Assembly (NCBI RefSeq): GCF_020080835.1
Contig: NC_058161.1
Span: forward strand, 23,177,603 to 23,241,602
Length of the DNA: 64,000 nt
Source: Cotesia glomerata
Taxonomy: Eukaryota; Arthropoda; Insecta; Hymenoptera; Braconidae
Direction of reading: 5' to 3'
Shown here: positions 50,901-53,560 of the stretch, one piece after another
How the letters are laid out: each line of letters begins with the position of its first letter
How positions within the stretch are numbered: position 1 is the stretch's first letter
The notes under the pieces: model-generated
The model's input: only the letters and a program-made list of their open reading frames with translations
Told to the model about the DNA's origin: nothing
Database searches by the model: none
Made by a program: the position numbers and the translations under genes

Positions 50901-52539
50901 TCTCACGGAGTTCAACGAAACTATCTCTGTCGCACTCCCAACAGCAGAGCAATTGCAGTTTCGATTGGTTTCACGAAACGAATGAAATTTTCGAAAAAAA
51001 CACTTTGTGGTGAAATAGTTTATTAAATTATCTATTATCTCTAAAAACGTTTTTTCAAAATTTTCATTCGTTTCGCTAAACCGATTGAAACTGCAATCAC
51101 TGGTCTCGCCTGTTAAAGGAGTTATTGTTTTGAGGAGTTGACGTTTTGAGGTCCAAAAAAACCATTATGAATATTTTTGCAAGAATTTCGTTGCGTCAAG
51201 TGTATGTTACTTGACTGATTTGGATCCGTTTCACAGGATGCGAAAGTCTTATATACTGGATTTAAATTTCTTTCAAATTCGAACTCAATCGGTCAAATAA
51301 ATTGAAGAAAAAATTTAAGAACAAATTAAAAAAAAAGTCCATTATCAATAAAAAAAAAAATATAAGCAAGGAGTTGTTAATATATAATAAAGTATGTTAA
51401 CAATTCACTTTCGTTTATTTCCATAATGTAATAATTAAATTACATTTAAATTTTTAGTTAAAAATAATTATTTTTTAATTAGTAATCAAGTTTATGAAAA
51501 AGATTAATGTCAACAAATACTCGACAAATATGCGTATTACGACATAATTTAAAAACAACTCAAATATATGATACAAATAATTGTTAAATAGTTATGATCC
51601 AATTTGCTGAGTTGAGATTTTTAATGTAAATATGAAGATATTTACAACATTTAACGGCTGTAGATTATGTAGTATACATTTGATCAAAACTGTGTACAAT
51701 ATAAAAACGTATTAACTTGAAAATTGCGTGAACAGATACTAGCAACACATTTGAGGAAATTAGTATTCAATTCAATTTAAGTGTGAGTGGTTTCCTATTA
51801 CTTGACAGACCGATAACCTAAGTATAAATCCAATTCATCTGGTAATATTAAAAATGTAAAGATTGATTTTCTCAGCCAATCATAGGATATTTTTATAGTC
51901 TGAAAAAGTTTCCTGATTTATTGCTCTTAAACTGATCTTTCGGAGATAATTAATTCTAAAGTTACATTGTTTTATTTTTGTCAATGTTCATTGCTATTTA
52001 ATATTTATTTACCTTTTCTTAGTGAGACTGTTGTATGGTCTATTAACTTTCCTTCTTGCTAATTCTGAACTTTCAAGGTTCTCGCTTGAGCGTTGCAATG
52101 AAGAACACGAGAAGCTCATCTTCATTGATTTAAACTCTAAAAAAAATAAGATAATAAATTTTAATTTTCATTTGAGTAAATACTTCTGAACTAATATGAT
52201 TATTGATAATAATTACAATTCGACTTATTCTAGTCTTTACTTTTTTTAGAATTACACCTGGTAGTATTTCAAAAACTATATATGCTAGTTTATTTATTCT
52301 GTTTGTTACTACACGTGTAAATATTTATAAATATTAATTTATGATAATTTATCTATCCTCATAATTAGTTATCTCATTTTAGTTACCTTTAGACTCAATC
52401 AACACAGATACAATCTATTTGTTAATAAAATATAAGAATACAAATTGAATAGTTACTACATAGCTTACTTATACCGTATATATAATTATTCATTTAATAA
52501 TAAAATTTAATACTTACCGCTGTTAGATATCATTTCCAT
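2510..52539 (-). CDS. klar: Klarsicht/nesprin-like spectrin-repeat protein, 14 exons, 3' end outside window
   Basis: Fourteen exons joined by GT/AG splice signals give one open frame of 3,406 coding bases (about 1,135 codons): 52518-52539, 52013-52136, 50548-50677, 49773-49937, 49369-49567, 45005-45129, 28169-28429, 18839-19090, 12992-13744, 11695-12110, 11482-11596, 6405-7004, 6178-6321 and 2510-2609. Every phase junction agrees, which would be very unlikely by chance. Residues about 75-345 form two spectrin-like helical segments, with the typical WL.EME..L start and LQ.DIE.HG core. Residues about 345-1050 are acidic and Ser-rich. Exons 13-14 are helical again. Klarsicht is an outer-nuclear-membrane KASH protein that links nuclei and lipid droplets to microtubule motors. 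The KASH end is not in the window, so the name rests on my memory of the family's architecture; another spectrin-repeat scaffold (AKAP6-like) is possible. The largest intron is 16.6 kb. Confidence 0.6.
2810..3620. repeat. Transposon-derived repeat with four units of about 136 bp
   Basis: CGCCCACGCA-type boxes recur at about 3029, 3167 and 3303, and in decayed form near 3436, spaced 133-138 bases. Each is followed by an AATTT-CATTC-rich stretch and a C(T/C)GGCCA..TTTCAA motif. The block begins GGACTAGCCGTTACCCACCC and ends with a GAGTGACTATCTATA-type tail before (TA)n. This looks like the tail of a non-autonomous element; the class is uncertain. Confidence 0.5.
3640..4210. repeat. Dispersed AT-rich repeat with relatives at 32.6 and 54.6 kb
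   Basis: GGTAGATTTCATAACAATCT at about 3650 recurs at about 54655. The segment around 3990-4015 (GCATCTGAAAGCTTGTTAAA) recurs in reverse complement at about 32640-32670, with flanking similarity over some 230 bases. No coding capacity or terminal repeats were seen. Confidence 0.45.
4309..4419. mobile_element. piggyBac-type MITE (111 bp) with TTAA target duplication
   Basis: The element is bounded by TTAA on both sides (4305-4308 and 4420-4423). Its termini are inverted: CCCTTCGTTGGTCACG at the left and the complement of CCCTTCGTTGGTCGCG at the right, 15 of 16 identical. A TTAA target with CCC-starting TIRs is the signature of piggyBac elements. It is too short to code for a transposase, so it is non-autonomous. 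Confidence 0.75.
5020..5260. repeat. AT-rich repeat with recurring ACCGTAATAATGCGG-like boxes
   Basis: Short boxes such as TACCGTTATAATTCGGTAAT and ATTACCGTAATAATACAG recur in both orientations. The same vocabulary (GCATTTTTACGGTAAATGTA) returns at 5740-5990, so the two blocks probably belong to one element split by the tRNA-like sequence at 5644. Confidence 0.4.
5644..5717 (+). repeat. tRNA-like (SINE head or tRNA pseudogene)
   Basis: An A box (TAGCTCAAATGGTAGAG) and B box (GGTTCGAATCC) sit at tRNA spacing, and the D and T arms can mostly pair. The acceptor stem and a five-base anticodon stem do not form, so it is not a functional tRNA. A tRNA-derived SINE head is the best reading. Confidence 0.6.
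5770..5900. repeat. Minisatellite, unit about 22 bp
   Basis: Four imperfect copies of CGCATTTTGAGCGTAAATAT-type units start near 5791, 5827, 5849 and 5871. The open frames crossing here are repeat artefacts. Confidence 0.6.
6178..6321 (-). CDS. klar: klar-like exon 13
   Basis: 48 codons, phase 0 at both ends; acceptor TTCATTTTCAG, donor GTAAGT. It encodes DSDSESEGCRHVLEKSYRKL and then MVMENHLTRNNINMKTIKDH, a charged helical segment that probably starts another spectrin-like repeat. The intron to exon 12 is 83 bases. Confidence 0.65.
6405..7004 (-). CDS. klar: klar-like exon 12
   Basis: 200 codons, phase 0 at both ends; acceptor after a T-run (TTTTTTTACAG), donor GTAAGT. It contains a Cys/His cluster (KKPDCHRCLVS, then SCHLHND) that could bind a metal, a long polar stretch, and the motif RKLLDFGDDYRNYLDSQSD near the end, which I regard as the best family marker in the C-terminal half. 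Confidence 0.65.
8131..8606 (+). repeat. GAGCTC-family repeat, 5' fragment
   Basis: It begins with a diverged CGGTTGACC..GCAGGCCAACCC head and an ACTTCTCGCTAA box, then GAGCTC(TTC)GAGCTC-type palindromes (8265-8281) and the AACTTTTGAATGCGTCG sentence that marks this family. It stops where an inverted copy begins at 8608. Confidence 0.6.
8608..9385 (-). repeat. GAGCTC-family repeat, nearly full copy with (TG)n
   Basis: Inverted copy. It starts with AACTTCCCGCTAAGAAAAT, has the GGGGTCCTAGGAAGCTTCC box, then a (TG)n tract at 8776-8816 and paired GAGCTC palindromes near 9234-9291, and ends GCGGGAAGTTGCAGGGATGG plus GTCAACCGTTTTCC. It serves as an empty reference for copies in which a retrotransposon occupies the microsatellite. 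Confidence 0.7.
9819..10689. mobile_element. Large foldback (inverted-repeat) element, about 870 bp
   Basis: Two arms of about 400 bases (9819-10221 and 10274-10689) are near-perfect inverted repeats around a short GC-richer centre (CACACGGCCGCGCC). The ends read ACACGGAGAGAAAAGAATAG and its complement with one change. No ORF is present. A diverged half-copy lies at 17450-17820 and another at about 12270-12480. A target duplication was not clear. Confidence 0.8.
11482..11596 (-). CDS. klar: klar-like exon 11
   Basis: One base plus 38 codons; acceptor TATAATTACAG, donor GTAAGA. It encodes a Ser-rich stretch ending in a strongly basic tail (SRKKKSKLRKKNL), which could be a nuclear-localisation-like or lipid-contact sequence. 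The intron to exon 10 is only 98 bases, which supports the gene model. Confidence 0.65.
11695..12110 (-). CDS. klar: klar-like exon 10
   Basis: 138 codons plus two bases; acceptor ATGTTTTCAG, donor GTAAGT. It is Ser/Asp/Gln-rich and contains the compact motif GPRPWSVSCVFDQL, which stands out from its low-complexity surroundings and is probably a conserved linear motif. The two trailing bases TC join the G of exon 11 to make Ser. Confidence 0.65.
12270..12480. repeat. Fragment of the 9.8-kb foldback family
   Basis: The stretch ATTCCGCATCAAATGAGCTA and its flanks match the right arm of 9819-10689 (ATTCCGCATCGAATGAGTGA). It is diverged and lacks the second arm. Confidence 0.5.
12489..12915 (+). 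repeat. GAGCTC-family repeat fragment with (AC)n
   Basis: It contains TTGGAGCTCGAAAATCTTAA, the AATCAATCGATTTTAATGCA and TTTCTCAAGATCTATCG sentences, a pure (AC)n tract at about 12770-12852 and a tail TAGCGGGAAGTTGAAAAA. It lies in the intron just downstream of klar-like exon 9, about 75 bases from the donor. Confidence 0.6.
12992..13744 (-). CDS. klar: klar-like exon 9, large acidic exon
   Basis: 251 codons, phase 0 at both ends; acceptor TTGATTTCAG, donor GTAAAA. The product is very acidic, with many Asp/Glu/Ser runs (SCDSDDETKKD) and a basic cluster AKRRKIF. A predicted helix near the end contains KLILEVEKLVSEEGQKEI and IKEWL. The open frame continues past the donor into a (CA)n repeat at 12770-12852; I end the exon at the donor because the phase then matches exon 10. 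Confidence 0.65.
14600..14745. repeat. Tandem repeat, unit about 35 bp, four copies
   Basis: Units read AAAGTACCCTTTTGATCCAA followed by AGTGATAAAAAA, with small changes in each. It is intronic and noncoding. Confidence 0.7.
15115..15299. mobile_element. Palindromic MITE, arms about 85 bp
   Basis: An almost perfect inverted repeat centred on CCACTCGAGTGG (15201-15212). The ends are CGGTTTTTGAGTAATTAA and its complement. No coding sequence. It is followed by a GC-rich stretch with a G run near 15324-15336. Confidence 0.75.
15622..16932 (-). pseudogene. Decayed tyrosine recombinase (Crypton-like DNA transposon), with one intron
   Basis: The start codon is at 16932. Exon 1 runs to 16498 and a 121-base intron (GTAAGT..TTCCAG, 16377-16497) joins it to 16376 in phase 0. 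An in-frame TGA interrupts codon 17 (16882-16884). Visible family features are an N-terminal SAM-like helical part (SVQRYRNCYDQFISW), the first catalytic Arg in AMRGGEF, a Lys in KTKTDYPR and the HxxR box GHSFRR with MSTTLLADSGAS. The frame then shifts near 15990, the HGGW box is missing and the Tyr cannot be placed with confidence. The tail (ending HFHYHEDKEN) continues in another frame from about 15988. YR elements of this size with a C-terminal tail are Cryptons. It lies inside a klar intron, on the same strand. Confidence 0.7.
17224..17427. mobile_element. Palindromic MITE, arms about 85 bp
   Basis: Inverted repeat with outer ends AAATAATTTTTTTAAGCT and its complement, and an inner AGTGTCAAGATGACACC on both arms; the loop is about 30 bases. 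It is noncoding and joins directly to a diverged half of the 9.8-kb foldback family. Confidence 0.75.
17450..17820. repeat. Diverged half-copy of the 9.8-kb foldback family
   Basis: It shares, in order, the GC-rich centre, TTCAACGCTTAATTAAAATT, the GGGAGTTGAGAACTTTTTT box, the TGCTCTTTCAGAATCTTTTT box and the TTTTTTGTTAATAA box with the right arm of 9819-10689. The partner arm is absent. Confidence 0.55.
17965..18520. mobile_element. MITE-like element carrying an internal tRNA-like sequence
   Basis: It starts ACACGGAAAAAAAATTGTAC and ends near a matching complement (TTTTTTATCCACGT). The flanks are AT-rich with TTACGATG/CATCGTAA boxes repeated in both orientations. In the middle, on the minus strand, lies a Pol III-like pair: TGACGTAAGGGGA (A-box-like) and GGTTCGATTCC (B box), 18130-18215. 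The element at 31.18-31.92 kb has the same plan. Confidence 0.5.
18839..19090 (-). CDS. klar: klar-like exon 8
   Basis: 84 codons, phase 0 at both ends; acceptor ATCTTTTCAG, donor GTAAAC. It encodes a basic, Arg-rich stretch (KQPRLSRRQLREPRKETRGY) followed by a Ser/Asp-rich tail. No domain is recognised. The basic stretch could bind acidic partners or act as a localisation signal. It starts the long low-complexity middle of the protein. Confidence 0.65.
19190..19510 (-). repeat. GAGCTC-family repeat, diverged fragment
   Basis: It has a long A run (19198-19226) then TGTGCGTGCGTGTTTGTATG, the ACGAATCGATTAATTTTAGT sentence and a decayed AGAGCTTAATAA palindrome. The TG tract is in the position typical of inverted copies. 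Confidence 0.45.
20420..21225 (-). repeat. GAGCTC-family repeat interrupted by a small MITE
   Basis: Inverted copy with TTTTCGAAAATCGAGTTCTC, GTATGTATGGGTGTGTGTGT, GAATGGCTTTGATCAATTAA and the tail GCAGGGTCAACCGTTTTTAG. It is split at about 20950-21058 by the palindromic GTATTGAGAC MITE, so the repeat is older than that insertion. Confidence 0.6.
20951..21057. mobile_element. GTATTGAGAC palindromic MITE, copy 1
   Basis: Ends CCCTGAATAAAAAAAAGTAT and the complement of a closely similar end. The arms contain GTATTGAGACAAAGAAAAAA. A second copy lies at 49996-50116 with its centre in the opposite orientation. Confidence 0.7.
21560..21800. mobile_element. MITE-like AT-rich element (AACTTGAATCAAG family)
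   Basis: Repeated CTTGAATCAAG-type boxes in both orientations, ending AAATTTTTTTTTCTGTGTAT. A related element lies at 46974-47160, starting CACACAGAGAAATAAATTCT. Noncoding. Confidence 0.45.
21801..23802. other. AT-rich intronic DNA, little recognised
   Basis: Part of the intron between klar-like exons 7 and 8. The only recognisable item is a degenerate B-box-like sequence on the minus strand near 23110-23160 (GGATTCGATTTCC). No exon or ORF is supported. Confidence 0.5.
23803..24888 (+). repeat. GAGCTC-family repeat, full copy with occupied (CA)n
   Basis: Reference copy of the family. Head AACGGTTGACCCTGAAGGCC and AACTTCCCGCCAATT; paired GAGCTC palindromes (23900-23990); AATAACTTTTGAATAAATGT; ACGATAACTCACGAACAAAT; TTGGTCAAGCCCTTTCGAAT; (CA)n at 24480-24542; a 141-base retrotransposon fragment; a second (CA)n; then GGAAGCTTCCTAGGACCTCG and the tail TTAGCGGGAAGTTAAAAATT. 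The box AACTTCCCGC near the head and GCGGGAAGTT at the tail form a subterminal inverted repeat. Transposon class not determined. Confidence 0.7.
24543..24684 (+). pseudogene. Internal reverse-transcriptase fragment between two (CA)n tracts
   Basis: Encodes KKYCLVAALDIKNAFNSANW, identical in sense to the RT core of the R1-clade copies at 56.2 and 61.95 kb. It corresponds to about 61903-62031 of the long copy. Both 5' and 3' parts of the element are missing, and both breakpoints meet (CA)n directly. Confidence 0.85.
25989..26025 (+). other. RNA hairpin, 10-bp stem with 17-nt GGGG..TATACCC loop (copy 1)
   Basis: Stem TTGATGAGCC / GGCTCATCAA, perfect. Loop AAGGGGGTCGTATACCC. A second hairpin 104 bases downstream has a completely different stem but almost the same loop. 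Confidence 0.65.
26118..26156 (+). other. RNA hairpin, 11-bp stem with 17-nt GGGG..TATACCC loop (copy 2)
   Basis: Stem GAGCATTCTTC / GAAGAATGTTC (one G-U pair). Loop CTGGGGATCTTATACCC, 13 of 17 identical to copy 1. Confidence 0.65.
27139..27520 (+). repeat. Tandem array of hairpin units with compensatory stem changes
   Basis: Three 46-bp units (27141, 27187, 27233) and three 93-bp units (27278, 27371, 27464, the last partial). Each holds a stem around the loop start TAGACGC. Stem pairs: CCGTTGTA/TACAACGG twice, CCGTGGTA/TACCACGG, then CTGCGATA, CTGCGGTA and CTGCAGTA paired with TACCGTCAG, TACCGTCAG and TACTGTAG. Confidence 0.75.
27930..28125 (+). repeat. 3' end of a non-autonomous element
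   Basis: Contains ATCAAAATCGGTCCAGCCGT and AGGAGTTCAGTGACAAACAC, sentences common at the 3' ends of insect non-LTR or Helitron-like repeats. It ends just upstream of klar-like exon 7 on the opposite strand. Class uncertain. Confidence 0.4.
28169..28429 (-). CDS. klar: klar-like exon 7, core and end of second spectrin-like segment
   Basis: 87 codons, phase 0 at both ends; acceptor TTATTTACAG, donor GTAAGT. It opens with VLQKDIETHGRIVNSIVKLG, the typical second/third helix core of a spectrin repeat. A polar Asn/Glu linker follows, then RSLERRWHLLFLRALEWQC, a Trp-rich helix. This exon and exon 6 give the strongest family evidence in the gene. Confidence 0.75.
29225..29550. repeat. AT-rich dispersed repeat starting TAGGGTGACGC
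   Basis: TAGGGTGACGCAAAAAAACC followed by several GGTCGCTC boxes (about 29345, 29489 and a complementary form near 29537). The boxes at the two sides are in opposite orientation. No ORF. Confidence 0.4.
31180..31915. mobile_element. MITE-like element carrying a tRNA-like sequence, second example
   Basis: AT-rich flanks with repeated TTTACAATAGTTGAATTG boxes in both orientations, ending AATTTTCTTTCCGTGTAT, the complement of the start of the 17.96-kb element. On the plus strand at 31498-31581 an A-box-like TAGCGTAGAGGGAGAGTC and a B box GGTTCGATTCC are present, with a T arm (CTGGG/CCCAG) that pairs fully. Confidence 0.5.
32630..32860 (-). repeat. Inverted relative of the repeat at 3750-4030
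   Basis: The reverse complement shares TGCATCTGAAAGCTTATTAA and the TTTAGAAATGACGGTAATGC region with 3750-4030. Noncoding. Confidence 0.45.
32863..32960. repeat. (TA)n microsatellite
   Basis: About 98 bases of almost pure TA dinucleotides, broken by TATAGGTTATA and TTATATATAGATTATA. Confidence 0.9.
33690..34310. repeat. Repeat with CATGATGCGAAGCATCA palindrome
   Basis: GCACGACTCATGATGCGAAG and its hairpin partner GAAGCATCAGG at 33702-33728. The right part (GAACTTTTGGATTTTCCAAA, 34254-34275) matches 1548-1570, where a similar GAGCGCCTAAGGCATGTTAT occurs. A related AACACCTAAGGTATTCACAT lies at about 23538. A dispersed family; class unknown. Confidence 0.4.
36438..37615. mobile_element. Harbinger-type MITE, 1,178 bp, with TTA target duplication
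   Basis: Terminal inverted repeats of 33 bases (29 identical) beginning GGGCCCGTTTTTCAATCTGG at the left and the complement of GAGCCAGTTTTTCAATGTGG at the right. TTA flanks both ends (36435-36437 and 37616-37618). GGGCC-type TIRs with a TWA duplication are the signature of PIF/Harbinger. No transposase ORF. A 518-bp palindrome (37031-37548) is nested inside. Confidence 0.75.
37031..37548. mobile_element. 518-bp palindrome nested in the Harbinger MITE
   Basis: Arms of about 215 bases: left starts TCCGAACAAAAACAGTTTCA, right ends with its complement. Both include AAGTCGC and GTCCACGTTCATAAGACT. The spacer is about 78 bases (37248-37324). Its base changes are few, so the arms are either young or homogenised. 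Confidence 0.75.
45005..45129 (-). CDS. klar: klar-like exon 6, start of second spectrin-like segment
   Basis: Two bases complete a codon and 41 codons follow; acceptor CCTTTTTCAG, donor GTAAAT. It encodes LRKWLREMESRLQPL, a hallmark first-helix motif of dystrophin/nesprin spectrin repeats, and then a second helix. The exon is isolated between a 4.2-kb and a 16.6-kb intron. Confidence 0.75.
45200..45985 (-). repeat. GAGCTC-family repeat, inverted copy without microsatellite
   Basis: TTTTGAGCTCGAAGAGCTCA (45797-45820), TTGAGCTCGTAGAGCTCAAA and the tail GCGGGAAGTCGCAGAGATGA plus GTCAACCGTTTTCTTAATTT. The (TG)n half is missing. It lies about 70 bases beyond klar-like exon 6. Confidence 0.6.
46434..46480 (+). 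other. Long hairpin inside the 677-bp LTR
   Basis: CCTCGGAC and AGCAGAG on the 5' side pair with CTCTGCT and GTCCGAGG on the 3' side; the loop is ATTGCTC. About 15 base pairs with one small internal bulge. Confidence 0.7.
46589..46653 (+). other. Nested hairpin inside the 677-bp LTR
   Basis: Outer stem GAACATCAACGCAG / CTGCGTTGACGTTC (13 of 14 pairs) enclosing a second perfect stem GTAGACT / AGTCTAC with a GTTT loop. Confidence 0.7.
46974..47160. mobile_element. MITE-like AT-rich element related to 21.6 kb
   Basis: Starts CACACAGAGAAATAAATTCT and ends GAAATTCTTTTTATCTGTTC; internal TTAACTTGAGG and TCCTCAAAATTTTCTTGG boxes lie in opposite orientations. Confidence 0.45.
47380..48090. repeat. 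Decayed GAGCTC-family pieces
   Basis: An inverted tail (GAGCTCAGGGAACTCAAAAA to CTGCAGGGTCACAACCGC, 47392-47530), a TTTTCGAAAATCAAGTTTTT piece at 47610, and a plus-oriented piece at 47880-48080 with AGATCTGATTATATTTTGAA and TTGATCGGTCAAGTCCTTCA. The open frame at 47988-48191 is a translation of this repeat. Confidence 0.5.
49131..49350. mobile_element. GC-rich double-hairpin element, copy 1
   Basis: First hairpin arms: GTAAGAATGTCTCAGATCAC..ATG and the complementary CATGTGATCTGAGGCTTTCT, loop rich in GGCGAAGCCGAGG. Second hairpin: GCGGAAAGCGGCAACTTAGT and GTTGTCACTTTCGCCCGAGG. It ends about 18 bases inside the intron from the donor of klar-like exon 5. Confidence 0.65.
49369..49567 (-). CDS. 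klar: klar-like exon 5, end of first spectrin-like segment
   Basis: 66 codons plus one base; acceptor TCAATTCAG, donor GTAAGA. It encodes MEELRRKAYRRRLFNEQAAK and then a helix containing DEVAWRVDHLNAKWELVEQI, which resembles the final helix of a spectrin repeat (the L..KW..V pattern). The final base G joins AC of exon 6 to give Asp. A GC-rich hairpin repeat ends about 18 bases beyond the donor (49131-49350). Confidence 0.75.
49773..49937 (-). CDS. klar: klar-like exon 4, first spectrin-like helix
   Basis: 55 codons, phase 0 at both ends; acceptor CATTATCAG, donor GTGAGT. It encodes WGLKEVSCQFSELYTWLGIL and the following residues, an amphipathic helix with the Trp spacing usual for the first helix of a spectrin repeat. 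The intron to exon 5 is only about 205 bases, among the shortest in the gene. Confidence 0.7.
49996..50116. mobile_element. GTATTGAGAC palindromic MITE, copy 2
   Basis: Same arms as 20951-21057 (GTATTGAGACAAAGAAAAAA), ending TATTCAGGG. The central GGTTTTCTAGTCAATCC is inverted relative to copy 1. Confidence 0.7.
50146..50534. mobile_element. GC-rich double-hairpin element, copies 2 and 3
   Basis: Two first-type hairpins (50165-50265 and 50330-50425, both with CTCAGATCACAT) separated by an AT-rich TATTAGTATATTA stretch, then one second-type hairpin (AGAAAGCGGCAACTTTGTTT with AAAGTTGGCGCTTTCTGGCT). It ends about 14 bases from the donor of klar-like exon 3. Confidence 0.65.
50548..50677 (-). 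CDS. klar: klar-like exon 3
   Basis: One base completes an Arg codon from exon 2 and 43 codons follow, with no stop. The acceptor is TAATTACAG and the donor GTAAGA. The sequence is charged and Trp-rich (KRSWINRDDCKDDFWAAI), ending in LIDSCK, and leads into the first spectrin-like segment. A GC-rich double-hairpin repeat begins about 15 bases into the following intron (50146-50534). Confidence 0.7.
50678..52012. other. Intron 2 of the klar-like gene
   Basis: 1.3 kb, AT-rich. It contains two facing relics near 50915-50990 and 51060-51110 (GCAATTGCAGTTTCGATTGG and GATTGAAACTGCAATCACTG) that are related to 4620-4690 and 4800. No other feature seen. Confidence 0.5.
52013..52136 (-). CDS. klar: klar-like exon 2
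   Basis: The acceptor is TTTTTTTTAG at 52137 and the donor GTAAAT at 52012. Two bases complete the split codon from exon 1; 40 codons and two bases follow. It encodes a short basic, Ser-rich leader (FKSMKMSFSCSSLQRSSENL at its start). The in-frame Met residues (positions 12 and 14 of the model) may be used by an isoform that lacks exon 1. Confidence 0.65.
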
Positions 52540-52590
52540 GTTTTTCCAACTATCTTTTTCAGCACTCCATCATTCCTAACCTAATTCCAC
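52518..52590 (-). CDS. klar: klar-like exon 1 (start codon exon)
   Basis: The coding part is 52518-52539: an ATG at 52539 encoding MEMISNS plus one base, followed by the donor GTAAGT. An in-frame TGA lies 33 bases upstream of the ATG, so this is the first possible start in the frame. An acceptor-like TTTATAG at 52591 suggests the exon begins at 52590 with about 51 bases of 5'UTR. A second ATG two codons later, or the ATGs in exon 2, could serve as alternative starts. Confidence 0.55.
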
Positions 52591-53286
52591 CTATAAATGT
52601 ATAAGAATAAAATTTATTTCTTTAATTAATTATGAATATAAGTTATAAATTAATTATGATACGATAATACACTGAAATATTCAAATATATTTTTATAGAC
52701 TGAAAATGACTCACATGAGCTTACGAGGAACAAAAAGATATCAGAAAACTAGTCGGTCTCTACAAGTTAGTCATCGTCAATTCTTATGGCCCAGATGCTC
52801 CCAAGAATCTCTAAAAAAACAAAACGATAGAATTCTATCTTTAAGATCCCCTCTTATACAGTATAACTAGAAAATTTAGATGAAGAAAATAATAAGATAA
52901 GAAATAAAATGAGTTGCATACTTTCATTACATCCATAATTGCACCTGTAGCATTAAATTTTTCATTCTGACTGTCATGACGCTTGGTTATAAATGCAAAT
53001 AAAAAAAAAATGTGTAAACCAGATAACCCTGAAAAATCATGGCGCCGAGAATTGTCGCGGGATATTCTTTCGGAAAAAAGGTAATCAATTCATATCATAC
53101 CGAATAAATATATTTTTTTGAAATAATGATTCCATCAAAAGTTGAGTATTTAATAAAAAGTTAGCATTTATGAACTTTAAATAAATCCATACCTCAGGTA
53201 AGTAATGAGACGTGACACACCTGTGATAGCTCACGGAACATAAGCAACAATAAAATAATTTAGGATTTTTTTCATTATTTACTTAC

Positions 53287-53560
53287 CATTCCTGATTTTT
53301 TAATGTGACTTGGAGCACATCTCCGTGGACGTAGTCCACGTCTCATCGTTATTTATCAACATAACCTTACTATCAACGACACCCACTAAGATAATGTGTA
53401 TACGTAGAACAACTGCTACAGCTACATTAGGATTTTTTCCTCCAGAACGCCTGCTAACGAACACCACTCCTTATTTAATGTATCTATCACATACTTGTTT
53501 CACTATTGCCTTGCGCATGCGCTACTTTTCAACCATCAGAAAACTACCAATTTAAAATAT
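53287..53560 (-). other. Probable 5'UTR exon and promoter-proximal region of the klar-like gene
   Basis: On the minus strand a strong donor (GTAAGTAA) follows AATG at 53287. The sequence just upstream (53287-53560) is richer in GC than its surroundings and lies 0.7 kb upstream of the first coding exon. It has no long ORF on the minus strand. The best acceptor downstream is at 52590 (TTTATAG before GTGG). I infer a noncoding first exon. The transcription start cannot be fixed from sequence. Confidence 0.4.
53512..53522. promoter_or_regulatory. NRF-1/erect-wing-type palindrome TGCGCATGCGC
   Basis: TGCGCATGCGC fits the NRF-1 consensus (YGCGCAYGCGCR), whose insect orthologue is Ewg. It lies at the upstream edge of the probable 5'UTR exon of the klar-like gene, where such motifs are common in core-promoter regions. 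Function is inferred from position and motif only. Confidence 0.4.

Noticed and set aside
53310..53555. 81-codon plus-strand ORF
   Set aside because: It lies antisense in the GC-richer 5'UTR exon, with no domain, and composition explains the open frame.
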